Counted from the first letter of the stretch, positions 1 through 9,579 are shown. The stretch is 64,000 nucleotides of DNA from an uncultured Bacteroidia bacterium (GCA_902767725.1 CACXIM010000005.1:31209-95208); one strand, 5' to 3'. The notes: generated by a model from the sequence alone, not told the origin. Program-made: numbers and translations.

Positions 1-141
1 TTTGGGGGTCTCGATGTCAGGCTGACCGATGTTGAGGTGATACACGTGAATACCGCGTTCTTTGGCGGCATCGGCGAAAGGAACAAGTTTACGAATTGCC
101 GACTGCGGCAACTCCATACCTTTATTGGAAATTTGTGGCAT
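1..141 (-). CDS. class I/II aminotransferase, N-terminus only (cut by window edge)
   Basis: Only the first 47 codons are present, reading leftwards from the ATG at 139-141. The peptide opens MPQISNKGMELPQSAIRKLV and runs on to a VYHLNIGQPDIETP segment. This is the N-terminal arm of fold-type I, PLP-dependent class I/II aminotransferases (aspartate or aromatic aminotransferase-like) as found in Bacteroidota. The PLP lysine and the substrate-specific residues lie outside the window, so the substrate cannot be named. The family assignment rests on the LNIGQPD turn and the arm sequence. Confidence 0.75.
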   Translation of the reverse strand, partial: MPQISNKGMELPQSAIRKLVPFADAAKERGIHVYHLNIGQPDIETPK

Positions 142-160
142 AGGGTTTTGTTTTTGTATA

Positions 161-194
161 AAAAGCCATCTAACGCAAACATTAGACGGCTTTT
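161..194 (-). terminator. rho-independent terminator of the DUF1573 gene
   Basis: Inverted repeat AAAAGCCATCTAA / TTAGACGGCTTTT around an 8-base loop, allowing one mismatched pair. It starts 24 bases past the stop codon at 218, and the strand read leftwards ends in a U-rich run. It separates the DUF1573 gene from the aminotransferase. Confidence 0.7.
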
Positions 195-217
195 ATGATA
201 ATAACATGATTAATTTC

Positions 218-676
218 TTAATGGTTGTTGACGGGTGAGCCACTGCCGAAATCGTTCTTTTTCTCCGGCATGGCTTCGGCGGTCTGCTCAAGCACACGAC
301 CTTTAATACGCAACACTACGGTCGAGTTCTTGAGGGCGTTCGAGGTGACGGTAACAGTTTTGTTGATGGCACCTGCGCGGTTGGTACGATAGGTCACCTT
401 GATGACTTCCGACTCACCGGGAAGGATAGGCTCGTTGGGCCACGAAGGGATGGTGCAACCACAGCTCGACTTGGGTTTCTGAATCAACAGAGGCTCATTA
501 CCAGTGTTGGTGAAACGGAACTCACATTCGCCATTGCCATTGAAAGGCACATCACCATAGTCGTGGACGACTTTCTCAAACTCGATTTCAGGTCCGATGG
601 CAGCCTTGCTGTCTTGCGCCTTGGCAGCTCCAACCATAAGGAGCATGATGCCAAGCAGATAAATCACTTTCTTCAT
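218..676 (-). CDS. DUF1573 secreted protein
   Basis: A 152-residue protein with a cleavable signal peptide (residues 1-20, ending AKAQ) followed by one DUF1573 domain, an Ig-like beta-sandwich common in Bacteroidota. Family marks are the FRFTNTGNEPLLI strand near residues 53-65, the SSCGCTIPSWP segment with two close cysteines near 70-80, and LPGESEVIKVTYRT near 85-98. The domain ends about residue 128; the last 24 residues are polar. It is probably periplasmic or surface-exposed. No enzymatic role is known for the family and none is proposed here. It is transcribed alone, with its own terminator downstream. Confidence 0.85.
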   Translation of the reverse strand: MKKVIYLLGIMLLMVGAAKAQDSKAAIGPEIEFEKVVHDYGDVPFNGNGECEFRFTNTGNEPLLIQKPKSSCGCTIPSWPNEPILPGESEVIKVTYRTNRAGAINKTVTVTSNALKNSTVVLRIKGRVLEQTAEAMPEKKNDFGSGSPVNNH

Positions 677-786
677 TTTGTTATGATTTTAAAATTGTTG
701 CAAAATTAGTAATTATTATTGTATGAAGTTCAAAACTTACTTATTTTTCAAACAAATTTTCTTATTCTCAAAAACCGTACCAAAAA

Positions 787-818
787 ACAATCCCCCAAGA
801 AAACCTTGAGGGATTGTT
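787..818 (-). terminator. terminator of hppA
   Basis: Hairpin with arms ACAATCCC and GGGATTGT extended by CAAG/CTTG, 22 bases past the hppA stop codon. Read leftwards it is followed by a U-run. Confidence 0.75.
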
Positions 819-839
819 TCGTTTTTTAGAAAAGCTACT

Positions 840-3062
840 TTACAGCAGGTGCATCGTAACCGTCAAACCAGCCATCACAATGCTCACCATGCTCATCAGC
901 TTGATGAGGATGTTAAGTGAAGGTCCTGACGTATCCTTAAACGGATCACCGACGGTGTCGCCCACGACGGTAGCCTTGTGGTTTTCAGAGCCCTTGCCAC
1001 CAAAGTTGCCCTCTTCGACATACTTCTTGGCATTGTCCCAAGCACCACCCGAGTTGGCCATGAAGACAGCCAGTACGAAACCAGTGGCCAAGCCACCAAT
1101 CAACAGACCGAGGACACCAGGAACGCCCAAGATGACACCTGTCAGAATCGGGACGAGGATGGCGAGGATGGAAGGCACCAGCATCTCGTGCTGGGCACCT
1201 TTCGTGGAGATAGCAACACAACGCTCATAGTCAGGCTCAGCCTTACCCTCAAGGATACCCTTGATGGTGCTGAATTGACGGCGAACTTCCTCCACCATCT
1301 TCTGGGCTGCACGACCCACGGCATTCATTGTCATGCCGCAGAACACGAAGGCCATCATGGCACCAATAAACACACCGACAAGAACGACGGGATTCATCAG
1401 GTTGACGTTGTAGGCCTCCATGAAGTCGACCAAAGTGGCTTTGGCAGCTTCAACGCCATTAGGCAGGTCTTGACCGATACGGATTAAGGCAATCTTGATT
1501 TCCTCAACGTATGAGGCCAACAGAGCCAAGGCAGTCAAAGCAGCAGAACCGATGGCGAAACCCTTACCAGTGGCAGCAGTGGTGTTGCCAAGGGCATCGA
1601 GAGCATCGGTACGTTTGCGCACTTCAGGTTCCAAACCACTCATTTCAGCGTTACCACCTGCATTATCGGCGATAGGACCGTAAGCGTCGGTAGCCAAGGT
1701 GATGCCCAAGGTGGAGAGCATACCCACGGCAGCTATACCGATACCGTAAAGGCCTCTCGAAAGGTTAGCGGCAGTAAACTCAATATTGAAGCCATTGGCG
1801 CAGAGATAAGCCAACACGATGGCCACACCTACGGTAACAACCGGGATAGCGGTAGAAAGCATACCGAGACCGAGGCCAGAGATAATCACAGTGGCAGGAC
1901 CCGTCTTAGAGCTCTCAGCCACCTTTTGCGTGGGTTTATAACTTTGCGAAGTGTAATATTCCGTAGCTTTACCGATGATGACGCCAGCAAGCAAACCGAC
2001 CACCACCGAAAGCGAAGTCTGCCACCACATGTCGGCATACTCACCCGTCTCTTTTCCAAAGAGGAAATACATGATGCCGAAAGTGGCGGCAGCAATCAAG
2101 ACGGCGGCCGTATTGGTACCACGGCTCAGTGCGCCAAGAAGTTCCTTCATGCCAGCGTTTTCCTTGGTACGCACCAAGAAAATACCAATCAAGGAAAGCA
2201 ACACACCGACAGCCGCAATAAGCATAGGTGCAAGCACGGCCTTAAACTGCATGCCCTCAACGGCAGCAGTGGCGAAAGCAGAAGCACCCAAGGCCATAGT
2301 GGCCAAGATAGAGCCAGCGTAGGATTCGTAAAGGTCGGCACCCATGCCAGCCACATCACCGACGTTGTCACCAACGTTGTCAGCGATGGTGGCGGGGTTA
2401 CGCGGGTCGTCTTCAGGGATGTTGTACTCGGTTTTACCGACGAGGTCGGCACCCACGTCAGCAGCCTTGGTGTAGATACCACCTCCCACACGGGCAAACA
2501 GAGCCTGCGTGGAAGCACCCATACCGAAGGTCAGCATGGTGGTGGTGATGGTAATCAGGTCGTTTTCGGCTCCAACGGCAGCAAGCAAACCTGTTCCATT
2601 CAACACAAGAAACCACACGGAAACGTCGAGAAGGGCGAGACCCACCACGACGAGACCCATGACAGCACCCGAACGGAAAGCCACTTGCAGACCGCTGTTT
2701 AACGACTTACGAGCGGCGTTGGCCGTACGTGCCGAGGCATAGGTGGCCGTCTTCATGCCGAAGAAGCCCGCCAAGCCCGAGAAGAAACCGCCCGTGAGGA
2801 AAGCGAACCACACGATGCCGTTCTGCAATTTAAAGTAAGCCATGATGCCAAAAATGGCCGCCAAGATGACGAACACGATGATCACCACCTTGTACTGCTG
2901 CTTCAGGTAAGCCATGGCTCCCTTACGCACGTGCGCAGCGATTTTCTTCATCAAGTCAGTACCTTCGTCTTGCTTCATCATCTGCTTGTAGAAGATGAAA
3001 GCAAATGCCAGGGCCAAAATCGAGGCCGCCAGCACAATGTAAACAATACTGTTGCTAATCAT
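840..3062 (-). CDS. hppA: membrane-bound, K+-dependent (probably Na+-pumping) pyrophosphatase
   Basis: A 740-residue polytopic membrane enzyme that couples pyrophosphate hydrolysis to cation export across the inner membrane. Length and about 16 hydrophobic segments fit the family. The active-site signature is at residues 201-247 (DVGADLVGKTEYNIPEDDP, then the DNVGDNVGDVAGMGADLYES metal/PPi loop). A second acidic cluster, NAGGAWDNAKKYVE followed by VVGDTVGDPFKDTSGP, lies near the C-terminus. The segment GNTTAATGKGFAIGSAALT carries alanine where K+-independent enzymes carry lysine, which marks the K+-dependent class. In Bacteroides relatives this class pumps Na+, or Na+ and H+; the ion is inferred. 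Monocistronic, with a terminator downstream. Confidence 0.96.
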   Translation of the reverse strand: MISNSIVYIVLAASILALAFAFIFYKQMMKQDEGTDLMKKIAAHVRKGAMAYLKQQYKVVIIVFVILAAIFGIMAYFKLQNGIVWFAFLTGGFFSGLAGFFGMKTATYASARTANAARKSLNSGLQVAFRSGAVMGLVVVGLALLDVSVWFLVLNGTGLLAAVGAENDLITITTTMLTFGMGASTQALFARVGGGIYTKAADVGADLVGKTEYNIPEDDPRNPATIADNVGDNVGDVAGMGADLYESYAGSILATMALGASAFATAAVEGMQFKAVLAPMLIAAVGVLLSLIGIFLVRTKENAGMKELLGALSRGTNTAAVLIAAATFGIMYFLFGKETGEYADMWWQTSLSVVVGLLAGVIIGKATEYYTSQSYKPTQKVAESSKTGPATVIISGLGLGMLSTAIPVVTVGVAIVLAYLCANGFNIEFTAANLSRGLYGIGIAAVGMLSTLGITLATDAYGPIADNAGGNAEMSGLEPEVRKRTDALDALGNTTAATGKGFAIGSAALTALALLASYVEEIKIALIRIGQDLPNGVEAAKATLVDFMEAYNVNLMNPVVLVGVFIGAMMAFVFCGMTMNAVGRAAQKMVEEVRRQFSTIKGILEGKAEPDYERCVAISTKGAQHEMLVPSILAILVPILTGVILGVPGVLGLLIGGLATGFVLAVFMANSGGAWDNAKKYVEEGNFGGKGSENHKATVVGDTVGDPFKDTSGPSLNILIKLMSMVSIVMAGLTVTMHLL

Positions 3063-3207
3063 AAGATTGTTATTTAGTTAAACTTATTTTGATTCGAAAA
3101 TAACAGTTCTTTTAGCTGTTTTCAGTTGCTTTGAGGGGACAAAAATAAGGACAAATTATATTGAAATGAAAATTTTTTGCAGAGTTTTTTTCGTTAAAAC
3201 AACTTTT

Positions 3208-3239
3208 TTTGCTCGTTTCCAAAAAAGTCCCTACTTTTG
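3208..3239 (+). promoter_or_regulatory. promoter of the bifunctional-nuclease-family gene
   Basis: TTTG at 3208-3211, a 20-bp spacer, then TACTTTTG at 3232-3239. This matches the Bacteroidota -33/-7 consensus exactly. It predicts a 5' leader of about 90 bases before the ATG at 3336. Confidence 0.75.
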
Positions 3240-3335
3240 ACGATTGAAGGAAGAAGGTTTTGTTTCGAAATAGAGACTTAATAATCAGTTTCTTAGAAGG
3301 ACAAACGCAAACTTCTTTCCCAAAACTGAGCAGTT

Positions 3336-3923
3336 ATGAATAAAGTCAATTTGGAAATCGTAGGTTTGACCTATAGCGAATCCTCAACGGGGGCATACGT
3401 CTTAATCCTGGGCGACAAAAACTCACAACGTCGCCTGCCCATCGTCATCGGGAGTGCTGAGGCCGAGTCGATCGCGGTAGGCTTGGAAAAGCACAAAAAC
3501 GGCCGGCCCCATACCCACGACCTCTTCTTGAGATTCGCCCATGAGTTTGGCATCGAAATTATGGAGGTGGTCATCAACCGTTTCCGCGACGGGGTGTATT
3601 ACGCCATGCTGGTGTGCAAACAAGGCGACGACCTCACCATGGTCGATGCCCGTCCTTCCGATGCTATCGCCATCGCAGTGCGTGCAGGCTGCGAAATCTA
3701 CGCCTACGAAACCGTCATGGACGAAGCGGGCATCATCATGGACGACATGGACAAGGAAGACACTGAAGAGCCTGCCGAGGCGCCTATTAATATAGGTAAA
3801 GACAAAACCAGTCTCGACATGCTTGACGCTGACACCTTGGAAGGCCTGCTTCAGGAAGCCATTGACAACGAGGATTACCAAAAAGCAGCGGAGATTAGGG
3901 ATGAGATCAATAGGAGGAGATAG
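3336..3923 (+). CDS. bifunctional nuclease (BFN/DUF151) family protein with C-terminal UVR motif
   Basis: A 195-residue cytoplasmic protein. Residues 1-135 form a BFN/DUF151 domain: the RRLPIVIGSAEAESIAVGLE block at about 30-50, then PHTHDLF, and later DARPSDAIAIAVRAGCEIYA, are the conserved parts. An acidic linker (DDMDKEDTEEPAE) leads to a UVR/UvrB-UvrC type helical motif near residues 166-193 (LEGLLQEAIDNEDYQKAAEI). BFN + UVR is the usual architecture in Bacteroidota. The name comes from plant homologues; bacterial function is not settled. It has its own consensus promoter. A perfect 15-bp inverted repeat follows the stop codon and may end transcription. Confidence 0.88.
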   Translation: MNKVNLEIVGLTYSESSTGAYVLILGDKNSQRRLPIVIGSAEAESIAVGLEKHKNGRPHTHDLFLRFAHEFGIEIMEVVINRFRDGVYYAMLVCKQGDDLTMVDARPSDAIAIAVRAGCEIYAYETVMDEAGIIMDDMDKEDTEEPAEAPINIGKDKTSLDMLDADTLEGLLQEAIDNEDYQKAAEIRDEINRRR

Positions 3924-3939
3924 CTGTTAGCCATTAGCT

Positions 3940-3979
3940 GTTAGCTTTTAGCTTATTGGCTACCAAGCTAAAAGCTAAC
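3940..3979. repeat. intergenic hairpin repeat (TTAGCTTTTAGCTT type)
   Basis: A perfect 15-bp inverted repeat (GTTAGCTTTTAGCTT at 3940-3954, complement at 3965-3979) sits in a longer run of degenerate TTAGC units from 3921 to 3990, between the BFN gene and the nucleoside transporter. A comparable structure, with different sequence, is at 17671-17711. It may act as a terminator; there is no strong U-run on the plus strand until 3998. Confidence 0.7.
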
Positions 3980-4007
3980 GGCTAAAAGCCAAAAGTCATT
4001 TTTTTGA

Positions 4008-4046
4008 ATTTTAAATCTTTGAATATTAAATCTTTAAATCCAAGAA
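4008..4046 (+). repeat. AATCTTT-type low-complexity repeat before a start codon
   Basis: Tandem, imperfect AAATCTTTGAATATT units run directly into the ATG at 4048. A near copy lies at 52850-52886, in front of the M13 peptidase. Confidence 0.6.
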
Positions 4047-4047
4047 T

Positions 4048-5370
4048 ATGAAAGCAATCAAATTCAGACTAATCGTGATGAACTTCCTCCAGTTTGCAGT
4101 CTGGGGGGCTTATCTGACTTGTATGGGTAACTATCTTGGAAGAGCAGGCATGGGAGCCGAGATTTCATGGTTCTACGCCATCCAAGGTATCGTTTCCATT
4201 TTCATGCCTACCCTCTTGGGCATCGTCGGCGACAAATGGATCCAGCCGCAACGCCTTCTCGGCTTCTGCCACTTAATTACCGCCACAGCCATGCTGACAT
4301 TGTTCTATCTGGGCATGCAAGCCGCAGCCGCTGGCGTCGATCCTAACAAATCGCTGTTTATCACAATCTACACCATCGGCGTGGCCTTCTACATGCCAAC
4401 CCTTGCCCTTTCGAACACAACCGCATTCACCATCCTAAAAGACAATGGGTTAGACACTGTCAAGGACTTCCCTCCCATCCGCGTGTTCGGCACCATCGGC
4501 TTCATCATTTCCATGTGGTTCGTCAATTGCGCCTTCCTTGACAACGGCAGCTTTGGTTTCACTTTTGGCGACAACCCCAACAAGTTCCAATACACTTATT
4601 ACCAATTCCTGATTTCAGGTATCCTGGGTGTCCTGCTTTTCCTCTATTGCATGACCCTTCCACAATGCAAGATCATCAAGAAAGAGGCTACATCACTTGC
4701 CGACACTTTAGGATTAAGCGCTTTCAAGCTCTTCAAGGACAAGAAAATGGCCTTGTTCTTCATTTTCGCCATGCTCCTCGGTATGGCATTGCAGGTGACC
4801 AACAGCTATGCCACCCCCTTCCTAACCCACTTCAAGAGCGATCCTGCCTTGGCCAACACGTTTGCGGCCAACAATGCCACCATGCTCGTGTCCATCTCGC
4901 AGGTAGCTGAGGCCTTGTGCATCCTGTTGATTCCCTTCTTCTTGCGTCGCTACGGTATTAAGGTTGTAATGCTCATGGCCATGATTGCCTGGGTGCTGCG
5001 CTTCGGCTTCTTCGGCTTGGGTAACCCCGACATGCCTGGCGTGTTGCTGTTTGTCCTTTCTTGCATCGTCTATGGCGTTGCCTTTGACTTCTTCAATGTC
5101 TCAGGTGCCATGTTTGTCGACAAGGAATGCGACTCCAACGTAAAAGCCTCTGCTCAAGGCCTGTTTATGTTGATGACCAACGGCTTGGGCGGCAGTATCG
5201 GCGTTCTCGCGGCCGGAAAAGTCATCGACAAGTTCTGCCATTGGAACGAACAAGGCTTCCTCGTGGGCGAATGGAAGAGCGCCTGGCTCATTTTTGCCGG
5301 TTATGCTTTGGTGGTCGCCATCTTGTTCCTGCTTTTGTTCAAATACAAGCACGAGCCTGAAAAGAAATGA
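4048..5370 (+). CDS. nucleoside permease, MFS (NupG/XapB-like nucleoside:H+ symporter)
   Basis: A 440-residue protein with 12 predicted membrane segments. The N-terminal [20 protein letters not shown] segment and the spacing of helices match the nucleoside:H+ symporter (NupG/XapB) branch of the major facilitator superfamily. It probably imports nucleosides with protons. The last four bases overlap the start of thyA (ATGA at 5367-5370), so the two are translationally coupled. Uptake of nucleosides beside thymidylate synthase and dihydrofolate reductase suggests a pyrimidine/folate supply unit. Which nucleosides it carries cannot be read from sequence. Confidence 0.88.
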   Translation: MKAIKFRLIVMNFLQFAVWGAYLTCMGNYLGRAGMGAEISWFYAIQGIVSIFMPTLLGIVGDKWIQPQRLLGFCHLITATAMLTLFYLGMQAAAAGVDPNKSLFITIYTIGVAFYMPTLALSNTTAFTILKDNGLDTVKDFPPIRVFGTIGFIISMWFVNCAFLDNGSFGFTFGDNPNKFQYTYYQFLISGILGVLLFLYCMTLPQCKIIKKEATSLADTLGLSAFKLFKDKKMALFFIFAMLLGMALQVTNSYATPFLTHFKSDPALANTFAANNATMLVSISQVAEALCILLIPFFLRRYGIKVVMLMAMIAWVLRFGFFGLGNPDMPGVLLFVLSCIVYGVAFDFFNVSGAMFVDKECDSNVKASAQGLFMLMTNGLGGSIGVLAAGKVIDKFCHWNEQGFLVGEWKSAWLIFAGYALVVAILFLLLFKYKHEPEKK

Positions 5371-6194
5371 AGCAATACCTCGACCTGCTGCAATACATCC
5401 TCGACCACGGCCATCAAAAGGGCGACCGCACGGGCACGGGCACCATCAGCGTGTTCGGCTACCAGATGCGTTTCGACCTCTCTGAAGGTTTCCCTTTGGT
5501 GACGACGAAGAAGGTGCATCTGAAAAGCATCATCCATGAGCTACTGTGGCTGCTCAGCGGCGACACCAACATCAAATACCTGCACGACAACAAGGTGTCG
5601 ATTTGGGACGAATGGGCCGACCCCAACGGAGACTTGGGTCCCGTTTACGGCGCCCAATGGCGTAACTGGAACAACGAAGGCATCGACCAGATTGCCGAGG
5701 TGGTGAAAAGCATCAAGGAAAACCCGAACAGCCGCCGACATATCGTAACGGCATGGAATCCCAGCGTGCTGCCCGACGAGCATGAGAAGAACTTCGCGGC
5801 AAACGTGGCGGCTGGCAAGGCTGCCCTTCCACCCTGCCATGCCTTCTTCCAGTTCTATGTGGCCGACGGCAAGCTGTCGTGCCAGCTTTACCAACGCAGT
5901 GCCGACGTATTTCTCGGCGTGCCGTTCAACATCGCCTCATACGCCCTCCTCACCATGATGATGGCGCAGGTGTGCGACCTCCAGCTTGGCGAGTTCGTCC
6001 ATACCTTCGGCGACGTGCACATCTACAACAACCTCATCGAGCAGGTGAAGACACAACTGTCGCGCGTACCACGTCCACTACCTACGATGAAAATTAATCC
6101 AGATGTCAAAGACATCTTTGGCTTCAAATTTGATGACTTCACATTAGAGAACTACGACCCGTGGCCTGCCATTAAGGGCGAGGTCTCGGTGTGA
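5367..6194 (+). CDS. thyA: thymidylate synthase
   Basis: A 275-residue enzyme that methylates dUMP to dTMP using methylenetetrahydrofolate. Visible marks: [13 protein letters not shown] (phosphate-loop Arg) at residues 19-31, the tryptophan pair in [20 protein letters not shown] near 90-101, catalytic Cys157 in [12 protein letters not shown], the [20 protein letters not shown] stretch at 176-195, and HIYNN near 218. About 11 residues ([12 protein letters not shown]) are inserted before the active-site loop relative to the E. coli enzyme. It overlaps the transporter upstream and lies 99 bp before folA. Dihydrofolate released by this reaction is the substrate of the next gene. Confidence 0.97.
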   Translation: MKQYLDLLQYILDHGHQKGDRTGTGTISVFGYQMRFDLSEGFPLVTTKKVHLKSIIHELLWLLSGDTNIKYLHDNKVSIWDEWADPNGDLGPVYGAQWRNWNNEGIDQIAEVVKSIKENPNSRRHIVTAWNPSVLPDEHEKNFAANVAAGKAALPPCHAFFQFYVADGKLSCQLYQRSADVFLGVPFNIASYALLTMMMAQVCDLQLGEFVHTFGDVHIYNNLIEQVKTQLSRVPRPLPTMKINPDVKDIFGFKFDDFTLENYDPWPAIKGEVSV

Positions 6195-6214
6195 TATTTG
6201 ACGCCATAATAATT

Positions 6215-6237
6215 TGAGACGCGATAAATCGCGTCTC
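6215..6237. repeat. GTAGAGACGC-type palindrome, copy 1
   Basis: GAGACGCGAT / ATCGCGTCTC arms around AA, between thyA and folA. Same family as 54886-54913, 57001-57026 and 57333-57359. Confidence 0.8.
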
Positions 6238-6242
6238 TACAA

Positions 6243-6293
6243 ACAATTCAATAATCAACAATTCAACGATTCAACAATCAACAATTCAACATA
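6243..6293 (+). repeat. AATTCAACAATCAAC low-complexity repeat
   Basis: Tandem imperfect units of CAATTCAACAATCAA fill the space up to the folA ATG at 6294. The same motif is translated inside dnaX at about 52150-52198. Confidence 0.7.
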
Positions 6294-6794
6294 ATGACCA
6301 TTTCCATCATCGTCGCCATGGCAGCCAACCGCGCCATCGGCATCAACAACCAACTGATTTGGCACAACAGCAACGACCTGAAGCACTTCAAGAAGGTCAC
6401 TTCGGGACATTGTGTCATCATGGGCCACAACACTTGGCTCTCGTTGCCGGGACAGAAAGCCCTGCCTAACCGCCGCAACATCGTCATCTCCGATCGTTTG
6501 GACGAGGCTCCCGAAGGTTACGAACTCGCCACATCCATCCCACAAGCCTTGGAGATGGCCGCCAACGAGGACGAGGTCTTCATCATGGGTGGTGGTAGCA
6601 TCTACGAGCAGTTCCTGCCTAAGGCAGACCGACTCTATCTGACGCGTCTTGACAAGGAATTTGAAGCCGACACATTCTTCCCTTACATCAACTTCGACGA
6701 ATGGAGTCTTGTCGACCTTGAAGTGGTCGATGACGACCCGCAGGTAGATTATTCCTATCGTTTCGAAGTTTGGGAACGTATAGAGAACCAATAA
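6294..6794 (+). CDS. folA: dihydrofolate reductase
   Basis: A 166-residue enzyme reducing dihydrofolate to tetrahydrofolate with NADPH. It opens with the ISIIVAMAANRAIGINNQL strand and loop; the substrate-binding Asp lies in WHNSNDLKHFK (Asp28). The NADPH site shows VIMGHNTWLSLPG, LPNRRNIVISD and the FIMGGGSIYEQFL loop near residues 97-109. Full length for the family. It follows thyA on the same strand across a repeat-filled gap and shares a bidirectional terminator with the convergent C10 peptidase. Confidence 0.96.
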   Translation: MTISIIVAMAANRAIGINNQLIWHNSNDLKHFKKVTSGHCVIMGHNTWLSLPGQKALPNRRNIVISDRLDEAPEGYELATSIPQALEMAANEDEVFIMGGGSIYEQFLPKADRLYLTRLDKEFEADTFFPYINFDEWSLVDLEVVDDDPQVDYSYRFEVWERIENQ

Positions 6795-6820
6795 TTTCCA
6801 GAGTACAAATAACAAAAAAA

Positions 6821-6849
6821 AACGGTTGCCTCGTTTGAGGCAACCGTTT
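6821..6849. terminator. bidirectional terminator between folA and the C10 peptidase array
   Basis: Perfect 12-bp stem AACGGTTGCCTC / GAGGCAACCGTT around GTTT. There are A-runs on the left and T-runs on the right, so it can end transcription from both sides. Confidence 0.88.
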
Positions 6850-6872
6850 TTGGTTTTGTCACAAGTCTCAGC

Positions 6873-9479
6873 TTATCTGATCACTGTGATACGTTTAGTG
6901 ACTTCACCATTGTCGGTAGAGATACGCACCAAGTAAATGCCAGTCTCAGCATTGTTCAGGTTGATGTCAACCGACTCGGCATTGCATTCCATCTCATAGA
7001 CTTTCTGACCCACCAGGTTGTAAACCGCAATGTGGTTCATGCCTACACCTTCCACAACGAAACGGCTGGTGGTAGGATTCGGGAAGATGGCGATGCTGTT
7101 CTCAATCTGTTCATCAACGGCATCGACCGAATACGGGACATGGAGATAGAACTGGTTCTGGTTATACTTGTAAGCAGCAGGAGCCGAGTAGCAATCCATA
7201 TCCTGATAGTAGGCCTTAATCTGGTAATAGTAGTCACCATCTTCGGTAAGTGCATTATCGACATAGTGAGAAGTATTGGCACCAGCCACCTTGATTCTCT
7301 CGTATGTGCCGTCCAAACCTTTCTTTCTGTAGATATAATAGCCACTGAGACCATCAAAAGGATTAGGCTTTGTCCACATCAAATCGGGCTTGAAATTGCT
7401 ATTGAGTTCAAACGTGAAGTCGGTCGGGGCGTAGCAAGCGCCTGAAGTTGCGCACGACTCATTGGAATACTGTCCGTTCTCACCTCCATTGAAGAAGTAA
7501 CCAACTTTATAGCAATGGCCACCTATTTCGGTATCTCTGTCAACGAAAGAAGTGCCACTAGGAATCAGGCGATGCAGGAGACCGTCGCGATAAACCGTAT
7601 AGCCATAACCTTCAGCTCCAGGAACGGGATCCCAAGAAACGTTGATATTGTTAGGATTCTCTTCATCGACAAGAGCAACGAGGTTGGTAGGACAGCCATC
7701 ACCGATAGAGGCGCCGCAGCTGTTGTTGCCTTCAAAGAAGATGCCTTCCGCCATATTGGATGATTGGCCTGAGTAGGTATAAACCGTATGGTTTTCTGAA
7801 TCCTTGATGGTGAAGCCCATGCTAAAGGAGTCGCCGTATGTTTGGGCGCTCCAACCAAATGAGACATGACCCAACGGGATTTCGACGGGGACGGACTGAA
7901 CAGCGTTGGTGGTGGTGGTCAACTGACCGACTTCCCTACCCGAAGCATTGTAGATGTGGATAGCAGCACCACGCCAACCATTCATGGCAGCCTGCGTAAT
8001 ATTGATGGTCCAAGAGCAGGTGGGACCGAAACTGACCACATTGAACATTCCGATTTTGCCATGCAAATCATTGCAAACGGCATAGACTTCATACTGGAAG
8101 GCATCAAAGCGAGGCACTTCGTTGTCGACGAAGGTCATTGCAGCGCCAGGAGTAACATTGCTCTCAGTGTGAATGATGCGACCGTCTCGGGTAACGACAA
8201 TCTGGTCAATCGTAGTGAGGTTGGTATTGTTCAAGGTCTTCGAAGGATTGGTCCATGTCAGCGTGGCTTTCAGCTCGTTGTTGGCAGCAGGCGTAATGGT
8301 GAGGTTGGTAGGTGCCTGAGGCGTGCCATTATAAACATTAGCCGGAACAAAATTGAAAATAGCAGCGTCATACGAAGCCGAATACTCGATTCCATCGAAA
8401 TCAATAAAGGAATCACCTGAGCCACTCCAACCGAAGTTCCAGTGCATCAGACCGGCATCATCATAACCATCACAAACGAAAGCATGGCAACCAGGGTTAG
8501 GCGTACTAGCGTCGCAACCCGAGTAATACACAGGCCAGCCCATATCCAGGTGTTCCCTAAGCATATTATACCAATTAGTATATGTGAAGCTGCCTCTCTC
8601 ACGATGTAAGGCTTGGTTGGTATATCCGAAATACGTGCTGATTGCATTCGGGACAAGGGTGGATTGTGTTCCGCTACCATCAGGGGCATAGTTCATGTTA
8701 ACGGAAACGCCACAGTGGTACATCAAGAGGGCAACTGCTTCTTTCTGCACTTGAGGAGAAGCGTTGGTCAATCTGTCAGGCATGTTATCCCAATCGTATG
8801 TGGTCTCACCAAAGTTGGCAGAAAGACCAGGGAAATATGGATATCCTGGACTGCCTCCCGAGTTGTAGGTATGGGAACCCGTTCCCTGCACAGGATGATT
8901 CCAATACTTCATGATTTGGCTCATAGCCGTAGCCACACAACCCGCATAGCAGCGACCACCAGGACCGCCAGCATACTCAGGGCAATACAAGTTGTAAGGT
9001 GAATCTTGGTCCCATTTTGTAGTCAGCAAGAAGAATGATGATCTACCACCAAATCTCGACTTCAGTCGGCCAGTGTTGGCGACCAGCTCCCATTCGGCAG
9101 CAACCTCAGGGGTAGCAATTCCTGTACGTCCCGATCTGCCATCGATGATGTTATCAAGTTGGTATCTAAGACCATCAGGCATGTTGTCAACGGGGAAAAC
9201 GCCTTCCTTAGAATAACCCACTATGGGGCGGAAATAGTCATCGGCCGAAACCATGACGAAACCTTTGTCGCCCACGTTGAACACATAGAAGCAGGCCTCT
9301 CCGCGCATCGAACTACCCGTGTATACCAGAGTTAGGTCGTTGCTTTGGCGCGATTGCTCGAATTGGGCTTGGACAAATTGTTGTCCCACAAACTTGGCTT
9401 GATTCAAACTGACCGGATTGGCTTGCACCGCTCCAAGGCCAAGAACCAAGGCGAGTAAACTCATTACATACTTTTTCAT
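6873..9479 (-). CDS. C10 (streptopain-like) cysteine peptidase with type IX secretion tail, array member 1
   Basis: An 868-residue secreted peptidase. The start is placed at the ATG at 9477-9479 because it opens the signal peptide MKKYVMSLLALVLGLGAVQA; an upstream in-frame ATG would add 22 residues without signal character. Propeptide about 21-145, C10 catalytic domain about 150-375 with Cys181 (RCYAGCVATAMSQ) and His332 (GCHAFVCDGYDD) followed by HWNFGWSG, then beta-sandwich/Fn3-like repeats. The C-terminal type IX (Por) sorting domain reads IFPNPTTSRFVVEGVG and ends GEVTKRITVIR. It is the last of four tandem paralogues. Confidence 0.9.
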   Translation of the reverse strand: MKKYVMSLLALVLGLGAVQANPVSLNQAKFVGQQFVQAQFEQSRQSNDLTLVYTGSSMRGEACFYVFNVGDKGFVMVSADDYFRPIVGYSKEGVFPVDNMPDGLRYQLDNIIDGRSGRTGIATPEVAAEWELVANTGRLKSRFGGRSSFFLLTTKWDQDSPYNLYCPEYAGGPGGRCYAGCVATAMSQIMKYWNHPVQGTGSHTYNSGGSPGYPYFPGLSANFGETTYDWDNMPDRLTNASPQVQKEAVALLMYHCGVSVNMNYAPDGSGTQSTLVPNAISTYFGYTNQALHRERGSFTYTNWYNMLREHLDMGWPVYYSGCDASTPNPGCHAFVCDGYDDAGLMHWNFGWSGSGDSFIDFDGIEYSASYDAAIFNFVPANVYNGTPQAPTNLTITPAANNELKATLTWTNPSKTLNNTNLTTIDQIVVTRDGRIIHTESNVTPGAAMTFVDNEVPRFDAFQYEVYAVCNDLHGKIGMFNVVSFGPTCSWTINITQAAMNGWRGAAIHIYNASGREVGQLTTTTNAVQSVPVEIPLGHVSFGWSAQTYGDSFSMGFTIKDSENHTVYTYSGQSSNMAEGIFFEGNNSCGASIGDGCPTNLVALVDEENPNNINVSWDPVPGAEGYGYTVYRDGLLHRLIPSGTSFVDRDTEIGGHCYKVGYFFNGGENGQYSNESCATSGACYAPTDFTFELNSNFKPDLMWTKPNPFDGLSGYYIYRKKGLDGTYERIKVAGANTSHYVDNALTEDGDYYYQIKAYYQDMDCYSAPAAYKYNQNQFYLHVPYSVDAVDEQIENSIAIFPNPTTSRFVVEGVGMNHIAVYNLVGQKVYEMECNAESVDINLNNAETGIYLVRISTDNGEVTKRITVIR

Positions 9480-9516
9480 TGTGTTATGATTTAAAAATGA
9501 TTCTGAATTAAGACCG

Positions 9517-9524
9517 CAAATATA
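9517..9524 (-). promoter_or_regulatory. -7 element of C10 peptidase member 1
   Basis: TATATTTG on the minus strand, 38 bp before the ATG at 9479. No clear TTTG lies at the expected -33 position. Confidence 0.5.
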
Positions 9525-9579
9525 GATATTTTTCCGACATTTCATCTAAAACAATAGCATATTGTCGAAAAAATCTCCA

